64,000 bases of DNA from Bacteroidales bacterium (lineage in GTDB: Bacteria; Bacteroidota; Bacteroidia; Bacteroidales; UBA10428). Below are positions 1-9,419 of this stretch, piece after piece. Numbering within the stretch: position 1 is the first letter of the stretch; the number at the start of each line of letters is the position of its first letter. The position numbers and the translations under genes are program-made. Where the stretch lies: the NCBI GenBank assembly GCA_016929525.1, contig JAFGIP010000087.1, positions 1 to 64,000 on the forward strand, in the 5' to 3' direction. Under the pieces are notes generated by a model that saw only the letters and a list, made by a program, of their open reading frames with translations, ran no database searches and was not told where the DNA came from.

Positions 1-135
1 AAAGGAATCACTTCATAATTCAGAGTTGGATTTCTTTGTTAATTAGACCTTTGGTGCCTTTGTGCCGTACTTTGAGAGCTTTGTGGTAAAATAATTAAAT
101 AACTTTATTATTTGGAATACAATAAATTGGAGATG
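1..135. other. Gene-free AT-rich edge with CTTTGTG-type tract
   Basis: No coding region is supported here. Positions about 49-92 carry repeated short words (CCTTTGG, CCTTTGTG, GCTTTGTGG). This resembles the degenerate CTTTGTG tracts often seen between genes in environmental Bacteroidota, though that comparison is from memory. The rest is AT-rich with no recognisable signal. Confidence 0.3.
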
Positions 136-171
136 AAAAAAGGGTAGTCCTATATAAGAACTGCCCTTTTT
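136..171. terminator. Bidirectional rho-independent terminator
   Basis: The arms AAAAAGGGTAGT and ACTGCCCTTTTT pair, with one G-T wobble, around a roughly 11-base AT-rich loop. The A/T tails would give a U-run on either strand. It lies about 100 bases past the stop of the minus-strand GH71/GH99-like gene, so it may end the SusC/SusD locus transcript and also stop a plus-strand transcript entering from the left. Confidence 0.6.
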
Positions 172-228
172 CAAATACACCAAAAATTGCTATTATTATA
201 ACCCTAACAATTAGCAAGATTTTAACGG

Positions 229-263
229 CACTGAATACTAAACTGTCTGGTTTAAATTCAGTG
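229..263 (-). terminator. Possible hairpin just downstream of the GH71/GH99-like gene
   Basis: CACTGAAT pairs with ATTCAGTG, and TAAAC pairs with GTTTA inside it. The hairpin starts 9 bases past the stop codon of the minus-strand gene. There is no clean U-run after it on that strand, so it may be a 3' stabilising hairpin rather than a terminator. Confidence 0.35.
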
Positions 264-271
264 TTATATTA

Positions 272-1573
272 TTATTCGAATTCATTCAAAATTTCCTTGG
301 CCTTATCAACCTGAAGGGAAACAAAGTAATAAAATGACTGATCCAGATATTTCTGTATTGAATCAACATCAGCATATTGCTTCCTGAGTTCATACTGTGT
401 GAATATATCTTCAAAAACGTCGTAACCCGATACTCCCGCAAAACTCTGTATCTCTTCGACAAAGTCAAAACCGAACTCCTCAGTAGGCTCAATCATCGTA
501 CCTTCACCGTAATCATTCCATGTTACAAGCTGCACATGATCGATATTGCCGGTTGCCATACCCAGCGTTGCCGAAAGTGTATTGGTACCGTCGTGTTCGA
601 TTACCCAGTCTATGTTATCGGTTACACCTCCTTCTGTATAGTAATCTTTAAATCCCGGATATGCACTGCCGATAGCGAAATCGAGTGAAGGCGCACGTGA
701 GCTGTAGAAATTTACAATATGCGTATTATCCTGATATACCCAAGAATATTCACCACATGCATTGGCCCCGGCATCGTTGCTCTCGTACCAGAGTGTCATG
801 AAGCATCGCGAAGAGATCCCTGAGAAAATGTCTGTCCACTGCGCTTCAGTCTGAATTGAGGTTGGTCCAAAAACCATTAAAAGAGGTTCACTGTTTACTT
901 CGATATAGTTATCCTCAGAGAAGTAATAATAATCGATATAATCAATATCAGTTGTTGCCGCATCTACAATATCTTCTTCCATGGCGTTATCCCTCACTGC
1001 CGCAGCGGTTCTGTCTTCGTACATAATTGCAAAACCTATCCCTACCTTGTCAGTAATATCAATTACCGCTTCAGAGTTTTCCAAATTAACCGCATAATCG
1101 TATAGGTCATAAGTCCCGTACCAGTCTACGATGATGCCATCGACACCGGCATATTTCATTAACAGCAGCTGGTATTCAATAATATCATCATCGCCGCTGT
1201 GATAAGGCCCCGTAAGCGGGTAAAAATGGGACGCGATCTCCCTTTTCCCTGTTTCTTCATCAACAATGGTATTCGGGTCTCTGTTATTTAAAGTCCAGTG
1301 GTATCCCCATGCCCCGCTTTCAGAACTCTCATTGGTTTCGAACCAGGGCATAAAATGCATATACAGTTTAATCGGATTGGTTTTTTCAATATCGACAGGA
1401 CTATAGACCACAACCTCAAAACCAGTTGTGTCATCATCGTCATCGTCAATGACCAAAGGGTCATCCTTCTTGCAGCAGACCAAAATCACCGACATTACGA
1501 TAATTAATATGCCAGGTAACGACATATCTAATATTTTGCCGGTTTTCATAAACTTCTCAATCAATCTTTTCAT
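272..1573 (-). CDS. GH71/GH99-like glycoside hydrolase lipoprotein
   Basis: Predicted secreted or surface lipoprotein of 433 residues with a TIM-barrel glycosidase fold resembling GH71/GH99 (alpha-glucanase and endo-alpha-mannosidase type). The N-terminus has a hydrophobic stretch ending in two cysteines at about 33-34 and then KKDD, a lipoprotein signal plus the acidic/basic stretch common in Bacteroidota; translation may start at the internal MKTGKI. Visible family features are MHFMPWFE near 71, the strand AGVDGIIVDWYGTYD near 143, and VTWNDYGEGTMIEP near 350, the usual site of the catalytic carboxylates. It is the last gene of the SusC/SusD locus, so it probably cleaves the polysaccharide imported by that pair. 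The substrate (mannan or alpha-glucan) cannot be decided from the sequence. Confidence 0.72.
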   Translation of the reverse strand: MKRLIEKFMKTGKILDMSLPGILIIVMSVILVCCKKDDPLVIDDDDDDTTGFEVVVYSPVDIEKTNPIKLYMHFMPWFETNESSESGAWGYHWTLNNRDPNTIVDEETGKREIASHFYPLTGPYHSGDDDIIEYQLLLMKYAGVDGIIVDWYGTYDLYDYAVNLENSEAVIDITDKVGIGFAIMYEDRTAAAVRDNAMEEDIVDAATTDIDYIDYYYFSEDNYIEVNSEPLLMVFGPTSIQTEAQWTDIFSGISSRCFMTLWYESNDAGANACGEYSWVYQDNTHIVNFYSSRAPSLDFAIGSAYPGFKDYYTEGGVTDNIDWVIEHDGTNTLSATLGMATGNIDHVQLVTWNDYGEGTMIEPTEEFGFDFVEEIQSFAGVSGYDVFEDIFTQYELRKQYADVDSIQKYLDQSFYYFVSLQVDKAKEILNEFE

Positions 1574-1798
1574 AATGTCAGCATTTAATATTCCACAAAA
1601 TTTTGTAAGACTGGCTATTTATTATCCTCGTAATTTTGACCTTAGACCCTTAGAGGTCCATCATGGGTATAACCAGGTGCAAGTGTTCATGTGTAAGATC
1701 TATGCATTGAATATTTTAGTATTTATATATCAGTTATCAAGTGTAAAATAACCTGGAAAACAAAATATGGTGTGAAGATTACGAAATAAAACAAAAAA

Positions 1799-1828
1799 TC
1801 TTCTGCCATGGTTTGCCATGGCAGAAGA
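1799..1828 (-). terminator. Rho-independent terminator after susD
   Basis: TCTTCTGCCATGG and CCATGGCAGAAGA form a perfect 13-bp stem with a TTTG loop, followed on the minus strand by TTTTTTGTTTT. It lies 17 bases past the SusD stop codon. Read-through would be needed to transcribe the glycosidase gene, or that gene has its own promoter in the 1574-1798 gap, where none was recognised. Confidence 0.8.
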
Positions 1829-1844
1829 CAGAGAAGAGAATTCT

Positions 1845-3482
1845 TTAGTATCCCGGATTTTGCCAGTCGGGATGACCGTATGCATCAATTGCAGACAAAG
1901 GTATAGGACAAACCAGCCTTGTTTCCGGAGAAGCATTTGGTTTATTGTCTTTTGGCTCCAGGTATGTTCCGAAACGTATCATATCGGTACGCCTGTGGTT
2001 CTCTGCCTGAAGTTCGATTCCCCTTTCAATCAATAATTTATCAAGGTCCATTGATGTAACATCCAAACCTGCATCGCTTTGACCAAGCTTATTACGTTTT
2101 CTGCGTATTGCATTTACATCTTCAACAGGGGTTGGTGAAGAATTATCACCAAGACGCAGTTTACACTCAGCCCTCATCAGATAAGCATCGGCTATACGGA
2201 AAATCGGGTAGTCGTTTGGATATCTGGTTGGTGAAACAGAAGATCCTGTCGGAGGCGGAAATTTAATTGTTCTTGCACCATTTGAACGGGTTGCACCACT
2301 TAGCGGGCTGTTCCAGGTGTAGAATACATTTTGTCCACCAAATGATAATGAATCTCCGCTTCCTCTTGAATATTGCTGACCATAGTTATAACCGAGATAC
2401 ATATAGTTATCGCTATAATATCTGTCATCCCTCCATCTCATGTCAAGTGCTGTATCAGTATTAGCTATCACATTCATGGCATAAGTTTCCGGAGTGCAAA
2501 CGCCGTTCCATCCACCGGTAATATTATCATTCCATGCCTGGTTGTATATAAACGCTACCTGGAAATGAACATTCCATCCGCCATCATTACCCATATTCAC
2601 TTCATCGTCCTGTACGGCTGCAAAAATTACTTCTGAATTAGCTGCATTGTCAACATCAAACATATCCCAGAAAACATCAGCGAGTTCATATCTGCCGGAA
2701 TTGATCAGATCATTAACAATTGTAAGACATTCATCGTACATTGGATCATCTAAATATACTTCGGCATTTAAATACAATTTTGCCAACAGCATACGCGCGG
2801 CGTCTTTTGTAGGACGGCCGTATGGATATTCTCCTTTATTAGCAAGCAATGGTATCAGTTCGTTCAACTCTTCAGTTATATTAACGAATGCAGTTTCTCT
2901 GTCCCACATTTCAGGATCTACACCAAAATCAGTTGCTGTATAATCACGATAAGGAACTTTACCATAAATATCCATGAATAACCAATTATAGTAACATGTT
3001 AAGAACCGAAGTTCAGCGCGGAAAAGATCTATTGTTTCCTGTAGATCAACATCATCTTCTTCGACCACAAAATCATCCAGCAGAAGCCTGCTGTAGTTTG
3101 CTCTTGCTACCCCTGTAGCAAGTCTGTTAAAAAGCTGTGTAATATGAGGATGTTCAGGATTCCATGTGTGCATATAATCTGCCTGCCATCTTCCTCCATC
3201 AAACCAGTCGAGACCGCGTGTAGGAATAAACTGTTCGTCGGTTGAAAATTGCTGGATCGGGCATAGTCCGCCACCCAGGCGGTCGTTATTAGTGACGTCG
3301 CCACCTGTCCAGAGGCGGAAAAGAGTACCGTATGCCGGCACAATCAGCTGTTCAATGTTTTCAGGCACCAGGTTTTCGCTACCGTCTGTTTCATCAAGGA
3401 ATTGTTCCTCAAGGTCGGTGCATGACAGTACTGGTAAAAAAAGCACCAGTGCAATTATATATTTTATTTTAATCTTTTTCAT
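1845..3482 (-). CDS. SusD/RagB-family nutrient-binding lipoprotein
   Basis: Surface glycan-binding lipoprotein, the lid partner of the adjacent SusC-type transporter. The 545-residue protein starts with a lipoprotein signal peptide (lipobox LPVLSC, Cys21), followed by the SusD-like N-terminal region and TPR-like helices (ARMLLAKLYLNAEVY near 230). The C-terminal RagB/SusD domain shows YPIFRIADAYLMRAECKLRLGD near 420 and the family signature of a long helix then ERGIELQAENHRRTDMIRFG. It lies 42 bp downstream of the SusC gene on the same strand and is presumably co-transcribed. A strong terminator follows. The ligand is unknown; the neighbouring GH71/GH99-like enzyme hints at an alpha-linked polysaccharide. 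Confidence 0.93.
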   Translation of the reverse strand: MKKIKIKYIIALVLFLPVLSCTDLEEQFLDETDGSENLVPENIEQLIVPAYGTLFRLWTGGDVTNNDRLGGGLCPIQQFSTDEQFIPTRGLDWFDGGRWQADYMHTWNPEHPHITQLFNRLATGVARANYSRLLLDDFVVEEDDVDLQETIDLFRAELRFLTCYYNWLFMDIYGKVPYRDYTATDFGVDPEMWDRETAFVNITEELNELIPLLANKGEYPYGRPTKDAARMLLAKLYLNAEVYLDDPMYDECLTIVNDLINSGRYELADVFWDMFDVDNAANSEVIFAAVQDDEVNMGNDGGWNVHFQVAFIYNQAWNDNITGGWNGVCTPETYAMNVIANTDTALDMRWRDDRYYSDNYMYLGYNYGQQYSRGSGDSLSFGGQNVFYTWNSPLSGATRSNGARTIKFPPPTGSSVSPTRYPNDYPIFRIADAYLMRAECKLRLGDNSSPTPVEDVNAIRRKRNKLGQSDAGLDVTSMDLDKLLIERGIELQAENHRRTDMIRFGTYLEPKDNKPNASPETRLVCPIPLSAIDAYGHPDWQNPGY

Positions 3483-3524
3483 TTTATATTGTTTTATACT
3501 GTTAATACATAGTTTAATAATATC

Positions 3525-6500
3525 CTAAAAAGTAATGTTTGCACCAAAAGTAATGGTCCTTGCCTTCGGATAACTTGAGTTGTCAACATTTATTGAATTA
3601 ACTTCATCAACAGATGCATCCGAGTTTATTTCAGGATCGTAACCTGTATAGTCGGTAATCAGAAGAACGTTAGTACCCTTAACAAAAAGGTTCAACTGGC
3701 TAATTGCTTTTATTTTCTCAACAGGAACAGCACAACTTAATGTCACATCTGACAATCTTATGTATGAACCATCTTCAAGAAAACGGTTAGAGAACCTGAT
3801 ATCATTGTCAACATTTTCTCCTGTTTCCACAGTACTTGGGAATGTGTTTCTTGCATTGTTCAGGTTACCCATTGTTGCAATTGAGTTAGCAGTATTGTTA
3901 TATATCAGTTGTCCCTGAACACCTTCCAGGAATGCTGTAAGTGTGAATATCTTATACCGGAACTCTATATTCAGGCCCCAGAAAAAATCGGGGTGCGGAG
4001 AACCCAGATACACAAGTGTATCTTCTGCTTCACCAGTTTCCGGATCAGGTGTACCCTGCTGGTATATTCCAAAGCCTTCTTCATCCCATCCAAGGAACCG
4101 GTATCCATAAAACTCATTGATCGGATAACCATTTGTAATGGCCTGTACATTAACGTCACTCATACCCTGACCATTTGCAGCTCCGGTCATAATACGGGTT
4201 ATCTTTAAACCGTTCATTTCGTTTCTATTCCTTGTAAAGTTACCGGTTAAAGTAAGGCTCATATCACTTTTTGATAATACCACTCCTGATAATGAGATCT
4301 CAACTCCTTTATTTGTTACCTCACCATCTTTCAGGTTAACGATTTGGTATGGTGTCGGGGCAGGTTGTTTTGCATTAACACGGAGTAACATATTTTCTGT
4401 TTTCTTATTATAAATGTCAACACTACCATAAACCCTGTTATTCAGAACACCAAAATCGATACCTACGTTTGTTGAAGCAGTTGCTTCCCATTGAATATCC
4501 CTGTTGGTTGTTCTTGTAAGTACAAGACCATAAATAACATCATCGGTCGTACCATTTAAAATACCTGTACTAAATGGGTTTGAATCCAGTGCAAATGAAG
4601 AATGGCCGCGGCCAATTTCAGAGTTACCGATCTTACCCCAACCGGCCCTTATCTTCAAATTATCAAAAATATTCAGGCTTCTGATAAAACCTTCCTCAGA
4701 TAATGTCCACGCTGCAGCAAATGAAGGGAAGTTACCATATTTATTGTTTTCACCGAATTTGGACGAACCGTCACGTCTTAGTGAAGCTGTTAATAAATAT
4801 TTACCCATAAAGCTGTAATGTACCCTGCCGAAATATGACTGCATCTCGTCTAGTGTGGCACCCGAATAGGATGGGTTTTCATCTGCAGTCTCGATATTAT
4901 ATGATGGCCTTAACTGTTCATCATTCTGAACGTTTGTCGACCATGTGCCCATATATTCTGTTAAAACCTTTTGATAAGAATGCCCTGCCAACACGTTTAT
5001 AATATGATTGTTAGCTAAGGTCAAAGAATAGTTCATAGTATTCTCAATGACGTAATTATTGATAGCATGTTGTCTGATAGAAGAATTTGCCATTCCATTG
5101 GCATCCTGAAGATCGGAATATCTGTCTTCACGGCGGATACTGTTGGAGTGGTCAATACCAATATTTACCTTATATACCAGATTTTTTAAAATTTCGACAG
5201 AAGGTGTAAAGCTTCCTATTACTCTGGTAGTTTTAGTTTCATTCCTGTCATAATCGAGCATGGCAACCGGATTATAAATACCGCGCATCTGGAAGTATTC
5301 TCCTGTTGTGTCATATACCGGCATAGTCGGGTTGGCTTGAATTGCCTGAATAAGAAGGTCTCCGGGAGCTCCGGTTTGTTCCATAATAGGTAAGCGATGC
5401 TGTTTGATATTAGAAACAGTAAGATTAGTCTGAACATTAATGCGATCGTTCAGTGCTTTTTGAGTTAAGTTAAAACGTGCATTAAAATTTTCAAGATCAG
5501 AATTTTTAAGTATACCTTCCTGTTTTAAATAACCAACAGAACCATAATATGATGATTCACCGACACCACCTGTGAAAGATAAATGGTGTTTTTGCGACTT
5601 GGCTGTTCTCAGAACTTCTTCCTGCCAATTTGTATTGGCTCCGTAATGATACTCTGTATACTCTTCATTACCAGTTCCTTCATAAATATCATCACGCGCG
5701 GCAATAAATTCATCTGCATCTAAAACATCAATTATCTTTGGTATCTTTGAAAGGCTGAATGAACCGGAATAGGTTACTGCAGTTTTCCCTGCTTCACCGG
5801 ATTTAGTTGTGATCAAAATAACACCGTTTGCACCACGCGATCCATAAATAGCTGATGCAGATGCATCCTTTAAAATATCTATTGATGCAATATCATCCGG
5901 ATTAATATATTGGAAAGGGCTGGTAGCGGAACCTCTGTTCATTGCAGATTCTGGCTCAATATTCTGCATATCCAGAGGCACACCATCAACTACAAAAAGA
6001 GGTTGCTGATTTGTCCTGATTGAGTTTACTCCACGAATACGTATTTGTGAAGCAGCTCCCGGTTCACCGCTGTTTGATTGAATTCTAACCCCTGCAACCC
6101 TTCCTTTAAAAAGGTCTTCAGGTGTGCCTGTGAATCCCTTATTCAGGTCTTCTTCTTTCAGTGATGCCATTGCACCGGTAAGGTCCCTCTTTTTAACAGT
6201 ACCGTAACCGATTACCACAACTTCATCAAGCTGGGCTATATCTTCAATTAGAACAACATCAATATTCCCTTGTGTACCAACACTAATTTCTTCTGAAAGA
6301 TATCCTATGAAAGAATAAACCAAAACACTTCCGCTCGGAACATCAAGTGAATAGTTACCATCAATATCGGTAATTGTACCTTCAGCAGTTCCCTTAACAT
6401 AAACGTTCACTCCAGGAAGTGGTTCATTGTCAATTGCTGAAGTAACAGTACCGCTAACCGTAATTTCTTCACCTGTTTGTCTGCTGTTAAGTTCAGTATC

Positions 6501-6833
6501 GAGTATAATCTGATTATCTTTTATTTTATACTCAATTCCGTAGCTTTCAAACAATTTGTCGAGCACCTTTTCGAGCTCCATATCACGGGCATCGATACTT
6601 ACCAGCTGAGTAACATCCACTTTTGTGTTGTCATATATAAAAGTGTAGTCACTCTGGTTTTCAACCTCTTTCAATACTTCCTTAATGCTCATAGTATTGG
6701 AAGAAGTTATTGTAATTTTTTGCGAAAATACCTGTACGTAGCTTAGCAGACTAATAGCCACTACCATACGAAGGTATTTCAAGGCCAGATGGCCGTTTTT
6801 GTGTTTTTTAAGATTAATAATTCTCCTTTTCAT
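3525..6833 (-). CDS. SusC/RagA-family TonB-dependent outer-membrane transporter with STN domain
   Basis: TonB-dependent importer of 1102 residues that would move oligosaccharides across the outer membrane together with the downstream SusD. Order of parts: signal peptide (about 1-38), STN (secretin/TonB N-terminal) signalling domain (about 39-112), carboxypeptidase-regulatory-like domain (about 124-196), the Bacteroidota TonB-box region QLDEVVVIGYG (201-211), the plug with RIRGVNSIRTNQQPLFVVDG, and a 22-stranded barrel ending in a terminal aromatic residue (ITF). The STN domain matters: together with the adjacent FecR and ECF sigma genes it fits trans-envelope signalling in which substrate occupancy switches on the locus. 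It is 181 bp downstream of fecR. Confidence 0.95.
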   Translation of the reverse strand: MKRRIINLKKHKNGHLALKYLRMVVAISLLSYVQVFSQKITITSSNTMSIKEVLKEVENQSDYTFIYDNTKVDVTQLVSIDARDMELEKVLDKLFESYGIEYKIKDNQIILDTELNSRQTGEEITVSGTVTSAIDNEPLPGVNVYVKGTAEGTITDIDGNYSLDVPSGSVLVYSFIGYLSEEISVGTQGNIDVVLIEDIAQLDEVVVIGYGTVKKRDLTGAMASLKEEDLNKGFTGTPEDLFKGRVAGVRIQSNSGEPGAASQIRIRGVNSIRTNQQPLFVVDGVPLDMQNIEPESAMNRGSATSPFQYINPDDIASIDILKDASASAIYGSRGANGVILITTKSGEAGKTAVTYSGSFSLSKIPKIIDVLDADEFIAARDDIYEGTGNEEYTEYHYGANTNWQEEVLRTAKSQKHHLSFTGGVGESSYYGSVGYLKQEGILKNSDLENFNARFNLTQKALNDRINVQTNLTVSNIKQHRLPIMEQTGAPGDLLIQAIQANPTMPVYDTTGEYFQMRGIYNPVAMLDYDRNETKTTRVIGSFTPSVEILKNLVYKVNIGIDHSNSIRREDRYSDLQDANGMANSSIRQHAINNYVIENTMNYSLTLANNHIINVLAGHSYQKVLTEYMGTWSTNVQNDEQLRPSYNIETADENPSYSGATLDEMQSYFGRVHYSFMGKYLLTASLRRDGSSKFGENNKYGNFPSFAAAWTLSEEGFIRSLNIFDNLKIRAGWGKIGNSEIGRGHSSFALDSNPFSTGILNGTTDDVIYGLVLTRTTNRDIQWEATASTNVGIDFGVLNNRVYGSVDIYNKKTENMLLRVNAKQPAPTPYQIVNLKDGEVTNKGVEISLSGVVLSKSDMSLTLTGNFTRNRNEMNGLKITRIMTGAANGQGMSDVNVQAITNGYPINEFYGYRFLGWDEEGFGIYQQGTPDPETGEAEDTLVYLGSPHPDFFWGLNIEFRYKIFTLTAFLEGVQGQLIYNNTANSIATMGNLNNARNTFPSTVETGENVDNDIRFSNRFLEDGSYIRLSDVTLSCAVPVEKIKAISQLNLFVKGTNVLLITDYTGYDPEINSDASVDEVNSINVDNSSYPKARTITFGANITF

Positions 6834-7014
6834 ATTTTTGTAGATTAGTGGGTTAATTATAAAACTTTGCTGTTATTAATAAATTATTCGGAGTGCTGTA
6901 TTAAATTTAAGACTTTTTATCAAATTGAACCAACTTTCCTGTAATTCATCGGAAAAAATCGGCTGTTTCTGAAAGAAATGTTTTCATAGGTTAATCAGTA
7001 TTATTTAGGTATGT

Positions 7015-8025
7015 TTACTTTTTGCTTTTAAAGCGCAGTGTTACTTTGTCGCCATTTATCTGATATTCAAGGGGAGTAATGAAATAAATAAGATCAAGCA
7101 ATTCGCGTAGTGTTTCAGTTTTTATCGTCATGGTATAGTATGGTTCGTAATTCAGCTCACCTTCTATTTTGAATTCAACACCATACCAGTTTTCCAGTTT
7201 TCTTAGAACGGTCAGATAATGTTCATTTTCAAAAATTAATTTGTTTTGGGTCCAGGATATTGCTGCTAATACATCTTTGCTCTGAATAAGTTCTATATGG
7301 CCGGTATTTTTATTATAAATCGCACATTCTTTTTTGTTAAGCACAAGGGGGCGGAAATCATCCTGAGCTGATTCAATCTGAACCCTTCCTTCTACCACGG
7401 TAGTTTTGATGTAATTCTGATTGGAATATGCTTCAACGCTAAACTTGGTCCCTAAAACTTTTGTTTGAAACTGACCTGATTCTACTATAAACGGAATGCG
7501 TTTATTTGATGTCACTTCAAAATATGCTTCTCCGTTAAGTGCTATTATTCTGTTTGTAAATCCATAATCCTTTCTTACTTCAATAAGGCTTCCACCGTTA
7601 AGCCAGATACGTGTACTATCCGACAGACAAATCATCGATTTTTCACCTTTCGGAGCATTAAATACGATAGGATTATCATTTTGAACTGTTTTATTTAAAA
7701 CTATTATTGATAACAGTGCTCCACAAGCAAGAGCCAGAATAAATAAAGCAGCAATCCTGAGAAACGTTTTAGGTAATCGGAATCTGCCGCGGAAACTTCT
7801 GTTTAATTGTTCACCTCGCGTTAATTTACAATAAAGCAATCTCCAACTTTTATCCACAACGGCATCCTGCGGAGGAATCCACTCATTGGTGCGCGCAATA
7901 AAATAGTCCTTATTCCTGTAACTTTGTTTAATAAAGTCGGTAAGCTGCTTATATTCATCATCAATCAGTTTGCCTGATAAGTACCGATCTATTAAACCTG
8001 TATATTTTGTAAATTCCCTTTCCAT
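7015..8025 (-). CDS. FecR-family anti-sigma factor
   Basis: Inner-membrane anti-sigma/sigma-regulator of 336 residues. The N-terminal cytoplasmic part (about 1-87) would hold the ECF sigma factor. A single membrane span follows at about 88-110 (FLRIAALFILALACGALLSI). The periplasmic part carries the FecR domain (FNAPKGEKSMICLSDSTRIWLNGGS, then LNGEAYFEVTSNKRIPFIVES and VLGTKFSVEAY) and a C-terminal DUF4974 domain (LTVLRKLENWYGVEF), which is thought to contact the STN domain of the SusC partner. It sits between the sigma gene (66 bp upstream) and susC, the standard order for such systems. The signal itself cannot be read from the sequence. Confidence 0.93.
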   Translation of the reverse strand: MEREFTKYTGLIDRYLSGKLIDDEYKQLTDFIKQSYRNKDYFIARTNEWIPPQDAVVDKSWRLLYCKLTRGEQLNRSFRGRFRLPKTFLRIAALFILALACGALLSIIVLNKTVQNDNPIVFNAPKGEKSMICLSDSTRIWLNGGSLIEVRKDYGFTNRIIALNGEAYFEVTSNKRIPFIVESGQFQTKVLGTKFSVEAYSNQNYIKTTVVEGRVQIESAQDDFRPLVLNKKECAIYNKNTGHIELIQSKDVLAAISWTQNKLIFENEHYLTVLRKLENWYGVEFKIEGELNYEPYYTMTIKTETLRELLDLIYFITPLEYQINGDKVTLRFKSKK

Positions 8026-8091
8026 ATTTATGCATTCACTATAATAACATCTTTCGTATGTAAATACCCATCATAATGTTTGAAAGATTCT

Positions 8092-8709
8092 TCATGAATA
8101 GATATTTGTCAGAATAATTCCAATGACTATTATTGGTATTTTATTTCCAAAATGAGCTCTGAAAGATTTTAGTGCCCTCGATATATGTCTTTCTACATTT
8201 TTAATATTAATACCCAGTTTATCAGCTATTTCTCTGTTTCGCATTCCGTTCACTCTGCTCAACAGGAACACTTCTCTGCATTTATCGGGTAAAGTTTCAA
8301 TTATTGCTTCAACCTGCAGTTCCAGTTCTTTCTCTATAAGTAAAACAGGTTCATCTTTCAGGAAATCGATTCGATATAACTCCTGTATTTCTTTGCTATG
8401 CTTAACATTCATTTTTGTATTCTCAAAGACTTTCATGTTTTTCAGGTGCGTCAAACACTGATTCTTCAGGATTCTGAATAAAAAGGCTTCGATATTGATA
8501 GGTGCTATTTCGTTTCGTTTTCTCCAGAGTTTAATAAAAATCTCCTGTAAAATGTCCTGGGCCACTACTTTATCTTTTAAAATCTTTGTAGCATAATCGT
8601 CCAGTCGGGGATAAAGACGTTTATACAGTTTTTCGAAAGCCGCACTGTCTCCTCTTTTTACTTTATGAAAGAGACGATTGCTTTCATTATGGATTTCTGA
8701 AACACTCAC
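8092..8709 (-). CDS. ECF RNA polymerase sigma-70 factor (Bacteroidetes family)
   Basis: Extracytoplasmic-function sigma factor of 205 residues that probably drives susC/susD and the glycosidase gene. Region 2 is visible as AFEKLYKRLYPRLDDYATK followed by AQDILQEIFIKLW. Region 4 is visible as LPDKCREVFLLSRVNGMRNREIA followed by the helix-turn-helix LGINIKNVERHISRALKSF. The C-terminus ends in an unusual hydrophobic stretch (IPIIVIGIILTNIYS). The start is GTG, chosen because a full AGGAGG lies 5 bases upstream, which is rare in this window. It is the first gene of the locus and is followed at 66 bp by its cognate FecR gene. Confidence 0.93.
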   Translation of the reverse strand: MSVSEIHNESNRLFHKVKRGDSAAFEKLYKRLYPRLDDYATKILKDKVVAQDILQEIFIKLWRKRNEIAPINIEAFLFRILKNQCLTHLKNMKVFENTKMNVKHSKEIQELYRIDFLKDEPVLLIEKELELQVEAIIETLPDKCREVFLLSRVNGMRNREIADKLGINIKNVERHISRALKSFRAHFGNKIPIIVIGIILTNIYS

Positions 8710-8714
8710 TATTA

Positions 8715-8720
8715 CCTCCT
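8715..8720 (-). promoter_or_regulatory. Strong Shine-Dalgarno of the ECF sigma gene
   Basis: AGGAGG on the minus strand, followed by 5 bases and a GTG start. It fixes the start of the sigma factor and stands out because almost no other gene here has a recognisable ribosome binding site, as is usual in Bacteroidota. Confidence 0.7.
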
Positions 8721-8923
8721 GAAAAATTTTTTGGTGTTTTAAAATTTAAAATATTCCAGTCGAAAAACTTAAAACAATTGTAAACAAACAAAAGTGAAAA
8801 TACAATAATACGTTAAAAGTTGAAGAAAGATAAAAATAACAATTAAATCATCAGAAAATATAATTGAAAATCTGTAAAGTAACCGAAATAAAAATATATA
8901 TAAAACCAGATAAATAAGAACAA

Positions 8924-8954
8924 AAAAGGCAGATCTTTAATAGATCTGCCTTTT
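8924..8954. terminator. Rho-independent terminator downstream of ssb
   Basis: AAAAGGCAGATCT and AGATCTGCCTTTT form a perfect 13-bp stem around TTAAT, with a U-run on the minus strand. It lies 22 bases past the ssb stop and insulates ssb from the divergent sigma/FecR/SusCD locus promoter region. Confidence 0.85.
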
Positions 8955-8976
8955 ATAATCCGGTTTCCGGGTTATT

Positions 8977-9333
8977 TTACTGAGTATTCTTGGAAGGTGT
9001 TCTTTTTGGAAACATCAGGAAGTCGTTAAGTACAATCTCTGTCATATAACGTGTTTGCCCTTCCTTGGTGTCATAGCTGCGATAAACAATTTTCCCCTCA
9101 AGTGCAATTTCACTGCCCTTTTTCAGGTACTTTTCAGCCGTTTCGGCAAGTTTTCCCCAGGCAATAATGTTATGCCACTGTGTATCCTTAACTTTTTCAC
9201 CATTGCCATTGGTATAACTTTGTGAAGTGGCTAATGAAAATTTTGCCAGTTTACGACCACCATCAAAGACTTTTACTTCCGGGTCAATACCAAGATTTCC
9301 AATTAACTGTACTCTGTTCCTTAAATTTTTCAT
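8977..9333 (-). CDS. ssb: Single-stranded DNA-binding protein, short form
   Basis: OB-fold ssDNA-binding protein for replication and repair. The 118 residues start at MKNLRNRVQLIGNLG; an in-frame upstream extension of 14 residues is AT-rich and unlike the family. Family features: GNLGIDPEVK, KLAKFSLATSQ, DTQWHNIIAWGKLAE, and LKKGSEIALEGKIVYRSY. It ends FPKRTPSKNTQ, so it lacks the acidic DDDIPF-type tip that recruits other repair proteins in most housekeeping Ssb proteins. It is therefore probably an accessory Ssb, with the main one elsewhere. A perfect terminator follows and a nested palindrome lies upstream. Confidence 0.9.
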   Translation of the reverse strand: MKNLRNRVQLIGNLGIDPEVKVFDGGRKLAKFSLATSQSYTNGNGEKVKDTQWHNIIAWGKLAETAEKYLKKGSEIALEGKIVYRSYDTKEGQTRYMTEIVLNDFLMFPKRTPSKNTQ

Positions 9334-9419
9334 GATAAAATAATTTTGATTAACGAATATAAATTTCAGGAACAAAGTAAAGGTGTCTGGTTAAAATTAT
9401 TCGTATATTACCCATTTGT

